Positions 44,392-53,188 of a DNA stretch of 64,000 nt are shown here, piece after piece. A program made the translations under genes and the position numbers. The stretch is taken from assembly GCA_035463475.1 (NCBI GenBank), contig DATHTE010000052.1, positions 1 through 64,000 of the forward strand, in the 5' to 3' direction. The notes beneath the pieces are model-generated. The model worked only from the letters and a program-made list of their open reading frames with translations. It was not told the origin of the DNA and searched no databases. The DNA comes from JACPDI01 sp035463475. Lineage in GTDB: Bacteria; Acidobacteriota; Vicinamibacteria; Vicinamibacterales; 2-12-FULL-66-21. The first letter of the stretch is position 1, and every line of letters starts with the position of its first letter.

Positions 44392-45513
44392 TCATGCGCG
44401 CGGCGGTGAAGCGGCAGCTGGAACGTCTCCCGGCCACACGCGCAATCCCGCGCGGCTGAACACGTGCGGAATGGGCGTGAAGGAAGGGTTCTCCTGCCCG
44501 ATCGCGCGGATCATCGCGCGGCGCTCGGACGGCCTCGCGCCGCACAGCAGCGTCATCGATCCGCCGTCCCCTCCGGCGCCGTTCACTTTCCAGCCTGCGG
44601 CGCCGTGGGCGGCGGCAATTCCAGCTACGCGCCACGCGTCAGGATGGACGAGCCCCGGATGGAGCGCCGCCTGCGCGTTGATGTTGTCCTGCATGGCGCG
44701 GCCGAGGCCCTGAACGTCACCGGCGAGCGCCGCATCACGGGCGCGCTCTGCCGCGGCCCGCAGCGCTTCGAGCTCGGGGCAGTCTGGTCCGATCCGTTCC
44801 AGACGCCGTATGACCTCTTCGTGGACGGCAGAGGAGTTGTGGGCTCGCCCGAGATAGATGACCACGATTCGGCGATCCAGCTCTTTGCGGAAGCGCTCGT
44901 CGAGCCGAATCGGCGCGACGACTGCTCGCGGGTATTCGGGGGTCTCGATGTAATTGACGCCGCCAAACGCGGAACAGAGCTGATCCTGGACGCCGCTCTG
45001 GCGCCCGAGCCACCGGGTCTCGACCTCGTGCGCTTTCATCGCGATCTCGAACAACGAGCGGCGGGCGCCGGCGAGTTGATCCAGCGCGCCCAGCATCGCG
45101 ACGACGACGGCCGCCGATGTGCCGGTCGAGGCGCCGGCGGGCGCCTGCGAATGGATCGTCAGCTCGATGTCCACCTCCTTGGGCGGGCGGATCGCGCGAA
45201 TGGCAGCCTCGAGCAGCGGGTGTGGGCCCCACCCCGGCCCATCGAGCGAAGGGACGTATCGCACTCCGTAGTCCCAGGCGTCGATGACGACGGGCGCGTC
45301 GCGTGTCCGAGGCGCGAAGACGGCCAACCGCACGCGCACGAGCGGCCGGACGGCGATGTTGAACACCTTCCCGTGCCGCGCGACTGCCGTGTCGGTCCAG
45401 CCGCCGATGTCACAGATGCGAATGGGGGCAGCGCTGTCGATGACACGTAGGGGAGTCACTGCGTCAGATGGTGTGCGGCAGCCCGCCTGTGGTCGGAATG
45501 CGGAGAGGGCCAT
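44392..45513 (-). CDS. GHMP-family sugar kinase
   Basis: A 373-residue kinase. The GHMP phosphate loop is PAGASTGTSAAVVVAMLGAL, and the N-terminal substrate strand is SAAPIRICDIGGWTD, as in heptose-7-phosphate and fucose kinases. The C-terminal motif 3 reads GWKVNGAGGDGGSMTLL. Such kinases phosphorylate sugars for envelope polysaccharide or glycoprotein synthesis; L-fucose or D-glycero-D-manno-heptose-type substrates are plausible, but the choice is open. A second possible start, the GTG at 45459, would remove 18 residues that look non-conserved. No ribosome site is clear for either. It is divergent from the Ser/Thr kinase. Confidence 0.85.
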   Translation of the reverse strand: MALSAFRPQAGCRTPSDAVTPLRVIDSAAPIRICDIGGWTDTAVARHGKVFNIAVRPLVRVRLAVFAPRTRDAPVVIDAWDYGVRYVPSLDGPGWGPHPLLEAAIRAIRPPKEVDIELTIHSQAPAGASTGTSAAVVVAMLGALDQLAGARRSLFEIAMKAHEVETRWLGRQSGVQDQLCSAFGGVNYIETPEYPRAVVAPIRLDERFRKELDRRIVVIYLGRAHNSSAVHEEVIRRLERIGPDCPELEALRAAAERARDAALAGDVQGLGRAMQDNINAQAALHPGLVHPDAWRVAGIAAAHGAAGWKVNGAGGDGGSMTLLCGARPSERRAMIRAIGQENPSFTPIPHVFSRAGLRVWPGDVPAAASPPRA

Positions 45514-45598
45514 TATCGGTCAGCTCGACCGCAGCGACAATGCACAAGCTGCGAAGCCGCGAGTTTTGTGCGACACTCATGTCGTACACCTTCAAGAG

Positions 45599-48259
45599 AT
45601 GACGCTCGCAGCCGGCGAGGGCGCCAGCCTCGGTGCCCGCACGTGCTTCGGACCTTACGAAATCGTTTCCGCCATCGGCGCCGGCGGAATGGGTGAGGTC
45701 TATAAGGCCCGCGATACCCGGCTGGGTCGCACCGTGGCCCTCAAGGTGCTTCCGCTCGAGGCCGCAGCCGATCCGGAGCGACGCAGGCGCTTCGAGCAGG
45801 AGGCGCGCGCTGCCTCGGCGCTGAGCCACCCGCACATCTGCGTCCTGCACGATATCGGATGCGAAGGGGACGTCCACTTCCTCGTGATGGAATACCTCGA
45901 GGGAGAGACGCTCGCGGAGCGCCTGATGAAAGGTCCGCTTCGGCTCGCGCAGGCGCTCGAGTACGGCGCGCAAATCGCGGATGCGCTGAACAAGGCGCAC
46001 CGGCAGGGCATCGTGCACCGCGACCTGAAGCCGAGTAACGTCATGCTCACCGCGGACGGCGCGAAGCTCCTCGACTTCGGCCTCGCGAAGCTCAAACACG
46101 CCGGCCGTGCAGCGCCCACGGCAGTCACCACCACGGGATGGGCGGCCGGCGCCCCGCTCACGGAGAGCGGGACGCTGCTGGGTACGGTGGCCTACATGGC
46201 ACCCGAACAGCTCGAGGGCGGAGAGATCGACGCGCGCGCCGACCTGTTTGCCTTCGGCGCGGTGCTCTACGAGATGCTGACGGCGCGGCGCGCCTTCGAA
46301 GGGAAGACGCCGGCCTCGGTCATCGCGTCGATTCTCGCTGGGGAGCCGCCGCGGCTGCTCGACGTGCAACCGCTTGCGCCCCCCGCGGTCGCGCGGGTCA
46401 TCGCGACCTGTCTGCAGAAGGACCCGAACGACCGCTGGCAGACCGCCCACGACCTCCGTCTGCAGCTGCAGGCGATCGCGGCCGACGGCGGGGCGGGCCG
46501 CCGGTGGCGCGACGCATCGTGGCGCCGACTCCGATGGCCCGCCATCGCTGTGCTGTTTCTCGCGGCGATCGCCCTCGCTGGCACGCAGTTCCGAGGCCGG
46601 CCGGTGCCGGCCCCGCCGGTGCGATTCACGATCGCGCTCCCGAGCGGCGCCAGCTTCGGCGACCAGCCGAACCTCGCCGTGTCGCCGGACGGCCGGTACG
46701 TCGCGTACACGGCGAAGCTGCGCGGTTCCTCCACCACGCTATGGCTCCGTGCGATGGACGCCACAGAGAGCCGCGAGTTGCCGGAGACCGCAGGAGCGCA
46801 GTTTCCGTTCTGGGCGCCAGACAGCCAGGCTGTCGGCTTCGTGTCGGGGGGCGCGCTCCACCGGATCGACCTGCGCGACGCGAAACCGCGCGTCATCGCG
46901 AGGCTCTCGCCTCAGCAGCAGGTGGGTTCCGCGGCGTGGGGATCCGGCGACGTCGTCGTGTTCGCCTCCGGCACCGGCTTGTACCGCGTACCCGCGCAGG
47001 GGGGCGAGCCGACCCTGATCGCCGAGCGGCCGCAGCGCTTCCGCGGCATTCGCGGGTTCGTCCCCGACGGCCGCGCCCTCGTGTCGGAATGGGACGCCGC
47101 CGCTTCGTACTGGAGTGCCTTCGCGGTGCCGCTCGATGGATCGGGGAACGTCTCCCGCATCGCGAACGGGTTCGCGGTGCAGGCAGCTCCCGAGCGGCTC
47201 CTGCTGGTGCGCGACGGCATGCTGATCGCCCAGAGGTTCGACAGTCGCGCGCAGCGCGTCCTCGGCGAGCCCGCTATCCTCGCCGAGGCCGTCGACGCCT
47301 GGGACGCGGCGGCGTCGGCGGGGGAACTGCTCGTGTACCGGCCGCGGCCGAGAACAGAGCTCGCCTGGTTCGATCGCGCGGGCAGGCGCCTCGGCGCGCT
47401 GGGATCGCTATCGACCGATTACCTCTGGTTCGCTCTGTCGCCCGACGGCACACGGGCCGCCGTCGAGCGTGGGCGGCCGATTGAAGTGGGGGACATCTGG
47501 CTGTTCGATCTCGCGCGCCCTTCCGTTCCGCTGCGTCTCAGTCACCAGGGTACGCGGCAGTCGGATCCCGTGTGGTCGGGTGACGGGCGGCGCCTCGCGT
47601 ATGCAACGATGGGCGCCGGCCGCAGCGGCATTCAGTGGCGGAGCATCGGTGACGGCGGGCAGCAGGAGCACAACATTCCGCTCCAGGCGCCGGCGTGGCC
47701 CACGGACTGGACCGCCGATGGACGGTACCTCGTCGTCGCCACGCCCGCGTTCGGCACGTCCGGTTCTTCGATGGATGTCGCGCTGATCCCGGCGGATGGC
47801 GGCGGCACGCTGCAGCCGCTCATCGCGACGGGGGCAAACGAAGCGCAAGCCCGCCTATCCCCAGACGGCCGCTGGATCGCCTACACGTCTGATGAATCGG
47901 GCAGGCCGGAGGTCTACGTGCAGAGGTTCCCTGAGCCCGGCGAACGGATTGGCGTGTCGGCGGGCGGTGGGGCACAGCCGGTATGGCGGCGCGACGGCCG
48001 GGAGCTGTTCTACGTCGATCTCGATCGCCGTCTGATGTCGGTGCCGATGGAGACCGGTGCCCGCATCACCGCGGGCAAGCCGCGCCTCCTGTTCGAGCTT
48101 CCCAGTTATGGGTTCGAGATCTTCTACGGCGTGCGGAACGTGTACGACGTGGCGCCTGACGGCGAGCGGTTCCTCGTGCTCGCGCGCAACGAGCGCGACG
48201 CGTCGTCGCTGACGGTCGTGACGAACTTCACGAGCGCGCTGGCCGGGCGGCGCGATTAG
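45599..48259 (+). CDS. Ser/Thr protein kinase with TolB/WD40-like beta-propeller
   Basis: An 886-residue membrane protein. The kinase domain (about 18-290) has the glycine loop IGAGGMGEVYKA, Lys49 in VALKVLP, Asp142 in VHRDLKPSN, DFGLAK and the MAPEQ activation end. One transmembrane helix (IAVLFLAAIALAGTQF) lies near residue 320. The outside part (about 340-886) repeats LAVSPDGRYVAYT- and RLSPDGRWIAYTSDESGR-type blades of a TolB-like propeller. The layout suggests an outside ligand signalling to a cytosolic Hanks-type kinase. This architecture is greatly expanded in Acidobacteria. The ATG at 45599 gives the standard short N-terminus. Confidence 0.92.
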   Translation: MTLAAGEGASLGARTCFGPYEIVSAIGAGGMGEVYKARDTRLGRTVALKVLPLEAAADPERRRRFEQEARAASALSHPHICVLHDIGCEGDVHFLVMEYLEGETLAERLMKGPLRLAQALEYGAQIADALNKAHRQGIVHRDLKPSNVMLTADGAKLLDFGLAKLKHAGRAAPTAVTTTGWAAGAPLTESGTLLGTVAYMAPEQLEGGEIDARADLFAFGAVLYEMLTARRAFEGKTPASVIASILAGEPPRLLDVQPLAPPAVARVIATCLQKDPNDRWQTAHDLRLQLQAIAADGGAGRRWRDASWRRLRWPAIAVLFLAAIALAGTQFRGRPVPAPPVRFTIALPSGASFGDQPNLAVSPDGRYVAYTAKLRGSSTTLWLRAMDATESRELPETAGAQFPFWAPDSQAVGFVSGGALHRIDLRDAKPRVIARLSPQQQVGSAAWGSGDVVVFASGTGLYRVPAQGGEPTLIAERPQRFRGIRGFVPDGRALVSEWDAAASYWSAFAVPLDGSGNVSRIANGFAVQAAPERLLLVRDGMLIAQRFDSRAQRVLGEPAILAEAVDAWDAAASAGELLVYRPRPRTELAWFDRAGRRLGALGSLSTDYLWFALSPDGTRAAVERGRPIEVGDIWLFDLARPSVPLRLSHQGTRQSDPVWSGDGRRLAYATMGAGRSGIQWRSIGDGGQQEHNIPLQAPAWPTDWTADGRYLVVATPAFGTSGSSMDVALIPADGGGTLQPLIATGANEAQARLSPDGRWIAYTSDESGRPEVYVQRFPEPGERIGVSAGGGAQPVWRRDGRELFYVDLDRRLMSVPMETGARITAGKPRLLFELPSYGFEIFYGVRNVYDVAPDGERFLVLARNERDASSLTVVTNFTSALAGRRD

Positions 48260-48267
48260 CCGGCCGG

Positions 48268-48960
48268 TTACCTCGATCTCAATCCGCGCAGGTACGCGGG
48301 CAGCTCCGCGATGGACCGTATCCGCGGACAGTCTGCCTCCGCGTACAGATCGCCCGCGTCCACGAGGAGGGGCTGCAGGCCGGCCGCGCGCGCTCCCGCG
48401 ACGTCCACGTGATACAGATCGCCGACGTGGATCGCGTCCTCCGGCCGCGCGCCGGCGCGCGCCACGGCGATGTGGAACAGCCGCGGGTCCGGCTTCTCGA
48501 CCCCTTCGAGATACGAGTCCACGATCGCGTCGAAGTAGGCGCTGAGATCGAGCCGGTCGAGGAGCGCGTGCAGCCGGCCGTTGGCATTCGACGTGACGAT
48601 GAGCAGGAGTCCGCGCGCGCGCAGCTCCGAGAGCGCCTCGTGAGTGCCCGGCGTGACGGCTTCCCACAGGTTCGTCTGCGTGTGGTAGGCCTTCAGATTC
48701 TCGAGCGCGGCGTCGGTCGCCTTCGACAGCGGGATCCCCGCCCCTTCGAGCACCAGGTTGAAGTACAGCCAGCCGCGCTGCGCGTCGTTCGTCGCGCTGA
48801 TCGTGGGCGGGCTGTCGAATTGCCGCTTGGCGCGCGGCTCCGCCCCCTCAAGCGCGGCCGGGTCTGCCTCGACGCCGTGCGCCCTCAGCACGCTCGCGAC
48901 GCGCTGCCAGTTCGGGTTGACGATGACCCCGCCGGCATCGAGGGACACGAGCCGATACAT
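48268..48960 (-). CDS. HAD-superfamily hydrolase
   Basis: A 230-residue phosphatase-type protein. Motif I is SLDAGGVIVN (nucleophile Asp; the second acidic residue of the DxD pair is replaced by Gly, as in several HAD subfamilies), motif II VTSNANG, motif III Lys in GVEKPDPRLF and motif IV HVGDLYHVD. The helical cap (about 20-85) makes it a subfamily I enzyme. ATG at 48960 or 48978 are both possible. The start is only 18 bases or less from that of the divergent glutamine synthetase homologue. Its phosphate ester substrate is unknown. Confidence 0.88.
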   Translation of the reverse strand: MYRLVSLDAGGVIVNPNWQRVASVLRAHGVEADPAALEGAEPRAKRQFDSPPTISATNDAQRGWLYFNLVLEGAGIPLSKATDAALENLKAYHTQTNLWEAVTPGTHEALSELRARGLLLIVTSNANGRLHALLDRLDLSAYFDAIVDSYLEGVEKPDPRLFHIAVARAGARPEDAIHVGDLYHVDVAGARAAGLQPLLVDAGDLYAEADCPRIRSIAELPAYLRGLRSR

Positions 48961-48978
48961 ACTTGGAGTCTCATCCAT

Positions 48979-50385
48979 ATGCCTCATACAAACCAGACCC
49001 CTGTCTCCGCGTCCGCGCCACCCCCGGAGCCTGCTCAGACCCTGCTTCGCCACCTCCGCAAACCGCCCGCGGAGTGGACCGTTGACGATATCAGCTCGTT
49101 CGTGCGCGAGCGCGATATTCGCGTGCTCTCGCTGCTGCACATCGGCGGCGACGGCTGGCTGAAAACGCTGGATTTCGTACCGCGCGACGCGGCGCACCTG
49201 GCCGACGTGCTGAGTGGCGGCGAACGGGCCGACGGCTCGAGCCTGTTCGGCGACCTCGGCATCCCCATCGGCGCGTCCGACATCGTCATCCGGCCGCGGC
49301 TGTCCACTGCGTTCGTGGATCCGTTCGCGCCGGAGCCGACGCTGGCGGTGCTGTGCAGCCACTTCAACCGGCAGGGAGCGCCGCTGGCCGAGTCCCCCGA
49401 CACGCTGGTCCGGGCAGCGCACGCGCGGCTGGTGGCGGAGACCGGCGTCGAGTTGCATGCCCTCGGAGAGATCGAGTTCTTCCTCGGCACGCGGGTCGGC
49501 GATGCCGAGGCCTATGGCGCCAACGAGCGCGGCTACCACGCGAGCTCGCCGTTCGTGTTCGGCGAAGCGTTGCGCCGCAAAGCGCTCGTGCACCTTGCGG
49601 AGATGGGGGTGCCGGTCAAGTACGGCCACGCCGAGGTCGGGTACGTGGAGGCCGACGCGTCCGACTCGCGCGTGTGGGAGCAGCACGAGATCGAGCTGTG
49701 GCTCCGGCCGCTACCGGAAGCGGCCGACGCGGTCGTGCTCACGCATTGGGTGCTGCGCAACCTCGCCCAGCGCGTCGGGATGTTGTGCAACTTCGCACCC
49801 ATGGCGCGCAAAGGGCACGCCGGCAGCGGCATGCACTTCCACTTCGCGCCCTGCGCCAGGGGAGATTACCTGCCGCACACCGCCGGGGACGGGTCCCTGA
49901 CCCCGCACGCAAAGTGGCTGATCGGCGGGCTCGTCGCGCACGCAGGCGCCCTGATGGCGTTTGGCAACCGGAGCCGGGACTCCTTCGTCCGTCTGAGCCA
50001 GGGGAAGGAAGCTCCGAGCACCGTCACGTGGGGCCGTTACGACCGCCGGGCGCTCGTGCGAATTCCCATCATCCCGACCGACGAGCAGGGCCGCATCACG
50101 TCCCCTCCCACCATCGAGTTCCGGCTGCCAGACGGATCGGCGCACCCGCACCTACTGCTGGCGGCGATCGCGCAGGCGTTCGTGGCGGGCCACGACATGA
50201 CGGACGTGGATGCCGTCCTCGAACGCACGGCCGTCACCAGGCCGGGCGGGACGTCGGACACGCGCGTACCGCTGACGTTCACGGAAATCGCGGACGCGCT
50301 GGCCCGCTGCCGGGGCACGCTCGAAGCCGGCGGCGTGTTCACGCCCAACATGCTGGACCGCGTGATCAGGCTGCTTCGCGCCTGA
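48979..50385 (+). CDS. Glutamine synthetase family protein
   Basis: A 468-residue enzyme. The beta-grasp N-domain includes LKTLDFVPRDAAHL and the catalytic domain shows GEIEFFL (metal Glu), WEQHEIEL (metal Glu), GSGMHFHF (metal His), NRSRDSFVRL and IEFRLPDGSAHPHLLLAA, so the metal and substrate residues of the GS family are mostly present. The N-terminal part (ERADGSSLFGDLG, RLSTAFVDPFA) differs from the classical GlnA and resembles a separate clade I recall from Bacteroidota and others. It may amidate glutamate or ligate another amine. No adenylylation-site Tyr motif was identified. It lies upstream of a VapBC module. Confidence 0.85.
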   Translation: MPHTNQTPVSASAPPPEPAQTLLRHLRKPPAEWTVDDISSFVRERDIRVLSLLHIGGDGWLKTLDFVPRDAAHLADVLSGGERADGSSLFGDLGIPIGASDIVIRPRLSTAFVDPFAPEPTLAVLCSHFNRQGAPLAESPDTLVRAAHARLVAETGVELHALGEIEFFLGTRVGDAEAYGANERGYHASSPFVFGEALRRKALVHLAEMGVPVKYGHAEVGYVEADASDSRVWEQHEIELWLRPLPEAADAVVLTHWVLRNLAQRVGMLCNFAPMARKGHAGSGMHFHFAPCARGDYLPHTAGDGSLTPHAKWLIGGLVAHAGALMAFGNRSRDSFVRLSQGKEAPSTVTWGRYDRRALVRIPIIPTDEQGRITSPPTIEFRLPDGSAHPHLLLAAIAQAFVAGHDMTDVDAVLERTAVTRPGGTSDTRVPLTFTEIADALARCRGTLEAGGVFTPNMLDRVIRLLRA

Positions 50386-50403
50386 CCGCGGCAGCCTTGA
50401 TCG

Positions 50404-50435
50404 TATGCATATGTTCAGGCCATACTGATATGCAT
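50404..50435. promoter_or_regulatory. Inverted-repeat operator of the vapBC operon
   Basis: TATGCATAT (50404-50412) and ATATGCAT (50428-50435) are inverted copies separated by 15 bases. The second arm runs into the ATG of vapB at 50434. Toxin-antitoxin promoters are commonly repressed by VapB or VapBC bound to such palindromes, which fits this position. The element is AT-rich in a GC-rich context. Confidence 0.6.
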
Positions 50436-50640
50436 GCGAACGACGATCATCCTGGATGAGGGTCTCCTCGAATGCGCGAGAGGGCTCACCGGTCTGACAG
50501 AAAAGACGGCCCTGGTTCACGAAGGTCTGCGGGCGCTGATCGCTCGCGAGAGCGCGCGCCGCCTGGCGGCGCTGGGCGGAACGGAACGACGGCTGCGGGC
50601 GCCGCGCAGGCGCCGCCCGGCCCGGGGACGCCCGCGGTGA
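50434..50640 (+). CDS. vapB: VapB-type antitoxin
   Basis: A 68-residue protein. Residues 1-45 (MRTTIILDEGLLECARGLTG) match the ribbon-helix-helix antitoxin fold often seen with VapC: a beta strand at the start for DNA contact, then two helices (TEKTALVHEGLRALIARESA). The C-terminal 25 residues are Arg-rich and would wrap the toxin. The stop overlaps the GTG of vapC by 4 bases, coupling translation. A palindromic operator covers its 5' end, so it is likely autoregulated. Confidence 0.85.
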   Translation: MRTTIILDEGLLECARGLTGLTEKTALVHEGLRALIARESARRLAALGGTERRLRAPRRRRPARGRPR

Positions 50641-50999
50641 TTCTGGTCGACACGTCGGTCTGGGTGAACCACCTCCGCAGCTCCGATGGGCGCCTCGCGG
50701 CCGCGCTCGCCGATGGCCGCGCGGGTGTGCACCGGTTCGTCATCGGAGAACTGGCGCTGGGACAGCTTCGCCGCCGAGGGGAGATCCTGACGCTGCTTCG
50801 CGCGCTGCCGGATGCGGGCGAGGCGACTCACGACGAGGTGCACGAACTGGTGGAGTCCCACCGCCTCGCCGGGAGCGGGATCGGCTGGATCGACGCGCAC
50901 CTGCTGTGCGCAGCCCGGCTTGCCGGATGGCAGCTCTGGACGGCTGACCGGCGGCTCGCGTCTGTCGCGGCGCGACTCGACCTCTCGCCTGACCGATAG
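50637..50999 (+). CDS. vapC: VapC-type PIN-domain ribonuclease toxin
   Basis: A 120-residue PIN-domain protein. The acidic metal-binding residues are in place: Asp in ILVDTSVWV, Glu in VIGELALGQL, Asp in GSGIGWIDAHLLCAA and Asp in LWTADRRL. The GTG start overlaps the antitoxin gene. VapC toxins cleave tRNA or rRNA when freed from VapB. All four acidic positions are intact, so the toxin is probably active. The module stands between metabolic genes with no other mobile features, consistent with a resident toxin-antitoxin pair. Confidence 0.9.
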   Translation: MILVDTSVWVNHLRSSDGRLAAALADGRAGVHRFVIGELALGQLRRRGEILTLLRALPDAGEATHDEVHELVESHRLAGSGIGWIDAHLLCAARLAGWQLWTADRRLASVAARLDLSPDR

Positions 51000-51195
51000 A
51001 CGCCAGCTCTGGCCTCGAGCGTCGCCGGAACCCTCCACGCGAGTCATGCTGCTCACTTCGAAGGGTGAGGGGGCAAACCATCTGTCGAGCTGCAGGGGCC
51101 GAGCGGAGACGACCGAGCTGGCGATGCGTGTCCAAGGAATGAGGATCGTGTTGGAGCGACTCGGGGACCAGGTCAGCGTCGCGGCCGACCCGTTC

Positions 51196-51384
51196 TCAGG
51201 TCCGTTTGTCCTCGGTCAAGAGCTGGTCGATGATCGCGTTTGCGTCGTTCTCGAGCCGGGCGCGGGCCTGGTCGAATCGGTCCTTGAAGTCGCGGCGAAT
51301 CACGACAGCCGCGGTGACGAACAGGCCAATGAGCGCGGCGAGGAGGACGACCACGGAGAGAGCGATAATCCAGAGCGGCATCAT
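51196..51384 (-). CDS. Small single-pass membrane protein
   Basis: A 62-residue protein from ATG at 51384 (or 51381), preceded by GGAGGGGAG, a strong ribosome site that fixes the start. One hydrophobic helix (PLWIIALSVVVLLAALIGLF) is followed by a charged amphipathic helix (IRRDFKDRFDQARARLENDA). The form resembles small regulators or scaffold proteins of the inner membrane, but no family is recognised. It lies 47 bases downstream of the conserved hypothetical gene on the same strand. The 196 bases between it and vapC hold no visible gene. Confidence 0.65.
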   Translation of the reverse strand: MMPLWIIALSVVVLLAALIGLFVTAAVVIRRDFKDRFDQARARLENDANAIIDQLLTEDKRT

Positions 51385-51431
51385 CTCCCCTCCGAAGAGC
51401 AGGACCGCACCCAATCCGATTGTAACCGACG

Positions 51432-52343
51432 CTACTGGTAGATGATCACCGAGGGAGACGGGGAGAGCGCCAGCACGTCAGCCGGCTGGAGCAGGTCGGT
51501 GTCCTGTTCGTAGAACAACTTGAACCCCGCGAACTCGAGCGGCCGCTGGCGCAGCACGGACCTGTACGTGTGCCGCTTCAGCGCGCGCGAGCCAAAGCCG
51601 TCCATGTCGAGGACCACGTCGATCCGCGGGCTCGACCAGATGCGCTCCTTGTCCGGCAGCATGCCCAGCGTGAATTGATGGACGATGAGCACTTTGGGCG
51701 GGAGCTCGTAACGCGCGATGAGGTGCTCGAGGACTGCGATCGCATCGTTGACCTCGCTCGCCGCCATCGTCCCGATGCGCCGGCCCGGGACCTCGCCGGG
51801 CGGCATCGAGAACTCGGGATCGAGCGCCAGGTAGACGTCCGGTTCCGCGAGGTACGGCGCCAGATACGCGAGCTCGCGAAGCACCGTGGAGCGGCCCGTC
51901 TGGACGTCGAGAATGAGCTTGTATCCAGCCTGGCGCGCCTCGCGCAGCATTCGCTCGATCACCTCGCGGCTTTCGCGCCGGCGGTACATGCCGTCCGGTC
52001 CCGGGCGCGGCTGCGCGACGACCGCGATCAGCTCGTAAGCCGGCAGCACGGGTTTGTCGGACACCGCAGCGAACGCCCCGGCCTGCCGCCGGAGGCCATT
52101 TGTCAGCGCGTCGCCGGTGAGGCGGCCCAGGATCCCCATCCGCCCGGTCCACGGGTTCCCATACCACGCGACGAGGAGGTGCCGGTCGAGCACGGAGGCG
52201 TGCTGCAGCGCGGGGCGAGCGAGCCGCGCCTCCCGACTTGACCGCGCGGCCGGGCGTGGAGGGGAGTACGCCGCCAATGTGGTGAACGCCGCGACGCCGA
52301 ACGCCGTGAGAAAGGTGATTGCCTCGAAAGGCCGGGACCGCAT
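51432..52343 (-). CDS. Conserved hypothetical exported protein, TIM-barrel-like
   Basis: A 303-residue protein with an N-terminal hydrophobic segment (ITFLTAFGVAAFTTLAAY). After residue 50 the sequence is well ordered: LVAWYGNPWTGRMGILG, AYELIAVVAQPRPGPDG, KLILDVQTGRSTVL, VYLALDPEFSMPPGEVPGRR, KVLIVHQFTLGML and IDVVLDMDGFG. The alternation of strands with acidic ends suggests a TIM-barrel hydrolase. I recall close relatives annotated as hypothetical or lipoprotein in Actinobacteria. No reaction is known to me. Conserved Asp, His and Gln positions make an enzyme likely. Confidence 0.7.
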   Translation of the reverse strand: MRSRPFEAITFLTAFGVAAFTTLAAYSPPRPAARSSREARLARPALQHASVLDRHLLVAWYGNPWTGRMGILGRLTGDALTNGLRRQAGAFAAVSDKPVLPAYELIAVVAQPRPGPDGMYRRRESREVIERMLREARQAGYKLILDVQTGRSTVLRELAYLAPYLAEPDVYLALDPEFSMPPGEVPGRRIGTMAASEVNDAIAVLEHLIARYELPPKVLIVHQFTLGMLPDKERIWSSPRIDVVLDMDGFGSRALKRHTYRSVLRQRPLEFAGFKLFYEQDTDLLQPADVLALSPSPSVIIYQ

Positions 52344-52457
52344 CAGGCCATCCGAATCGCAATCGCTGTACCGATGAGAGACGGCTGTTCGCGCCTTGCC
52401 AATGCGGGCCGCAGACCCGAAGGAAATGCGCGGGGCTACGGAGATCGGACATTCCGA

Positions 52458-53116
52458 TCACGAGTTCGTGATCAGACTGTGCCGGTCATTCGAGCGTTTC
52501 TTCGTCAGGCGACGAACGCACCACACCAGGCCGCCGCCGGCCAGAAACAACGAGCCCGGTTCGGGGACGGGCGCCGTGTGGGCGAAGTGGGCGAGCGTGG
52601 GGAAGTTGCCGGTCACGTCCTCGAGCACGAAGCTGCTGAAGTGACGGTCGGATACGAGACCGAAGAAGCGGTCGGTGAATGCGCCGGTTCGAAGCGGCAG
52701 GACCTGCCCCCAGGCAGCGTGAGTGCCAGGTTGTGAATCTCTCCATAGAAGGTGCCGTAGTCGAACCCGATTGCGTGCACAGGGCCGGAGAGGGACACGT
52801 TCAGCAGCGGAGGATTCTGCCACTCCAGGTATCCGGACTGATGGTGCAGCGAGTCGTAATCAAGGTCGGCGGTGTTGACGAAGAGCTCTTGTGCCTGGAA
52901 CGTGACGCCGCCAAGTATTGTCGGGTTCGACCCGTAAAATGTGGACGCGTCGGTGGTCCCCTCGAAGTCGACGACGGTTACGCGCGATACCGCGGCCAGC
53001 CACGCGCTCCGGGAGGTGTAGATCGCGATTGGGTCCGCGGAAGCGGTCGGGGCAGTCAGCAAGAGGATTGCGAGAACACGTACGATGGGTGCTGCAAAAT
53101 GGGCAGGACTTTCCAC
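52458..53116 (-). pseudogene. PEP-CTERM protein interrupted by a one-base frameshift
   Basis: The GTG at 53116 has GAGGAGG upstream and opens a signal peptide (VRVLAILLLTAPTASA). The first frame encodes an Ig-like/jelly-roll sequence (VTVVDFEGTTDASTFYG to HNLALTLPGG). The natural continuation lies in the next frame (GQVLPLRTGAFTDRFFG) and ends with a PEP-CTERM sorting signal: PVPEPGSLFLAGGG, hydrophobic helix, then CVRRLTKKR. The frames join if one C is added to the CCCCC tract at 52707-52711, giving about 219 residues. It could be a real loss of function, phase variation or a sequencing error. PEP-CTERM proteins are anchored by an exosortase. Confidence 0.75.
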
Positions 53117-53188
53117 GGGTGACCTCCTCAATGCGGCTACCCGTCGCGCGTGCAAGCTGGGGTCCAGCAGCGAAGGAGGCGACGCTGT

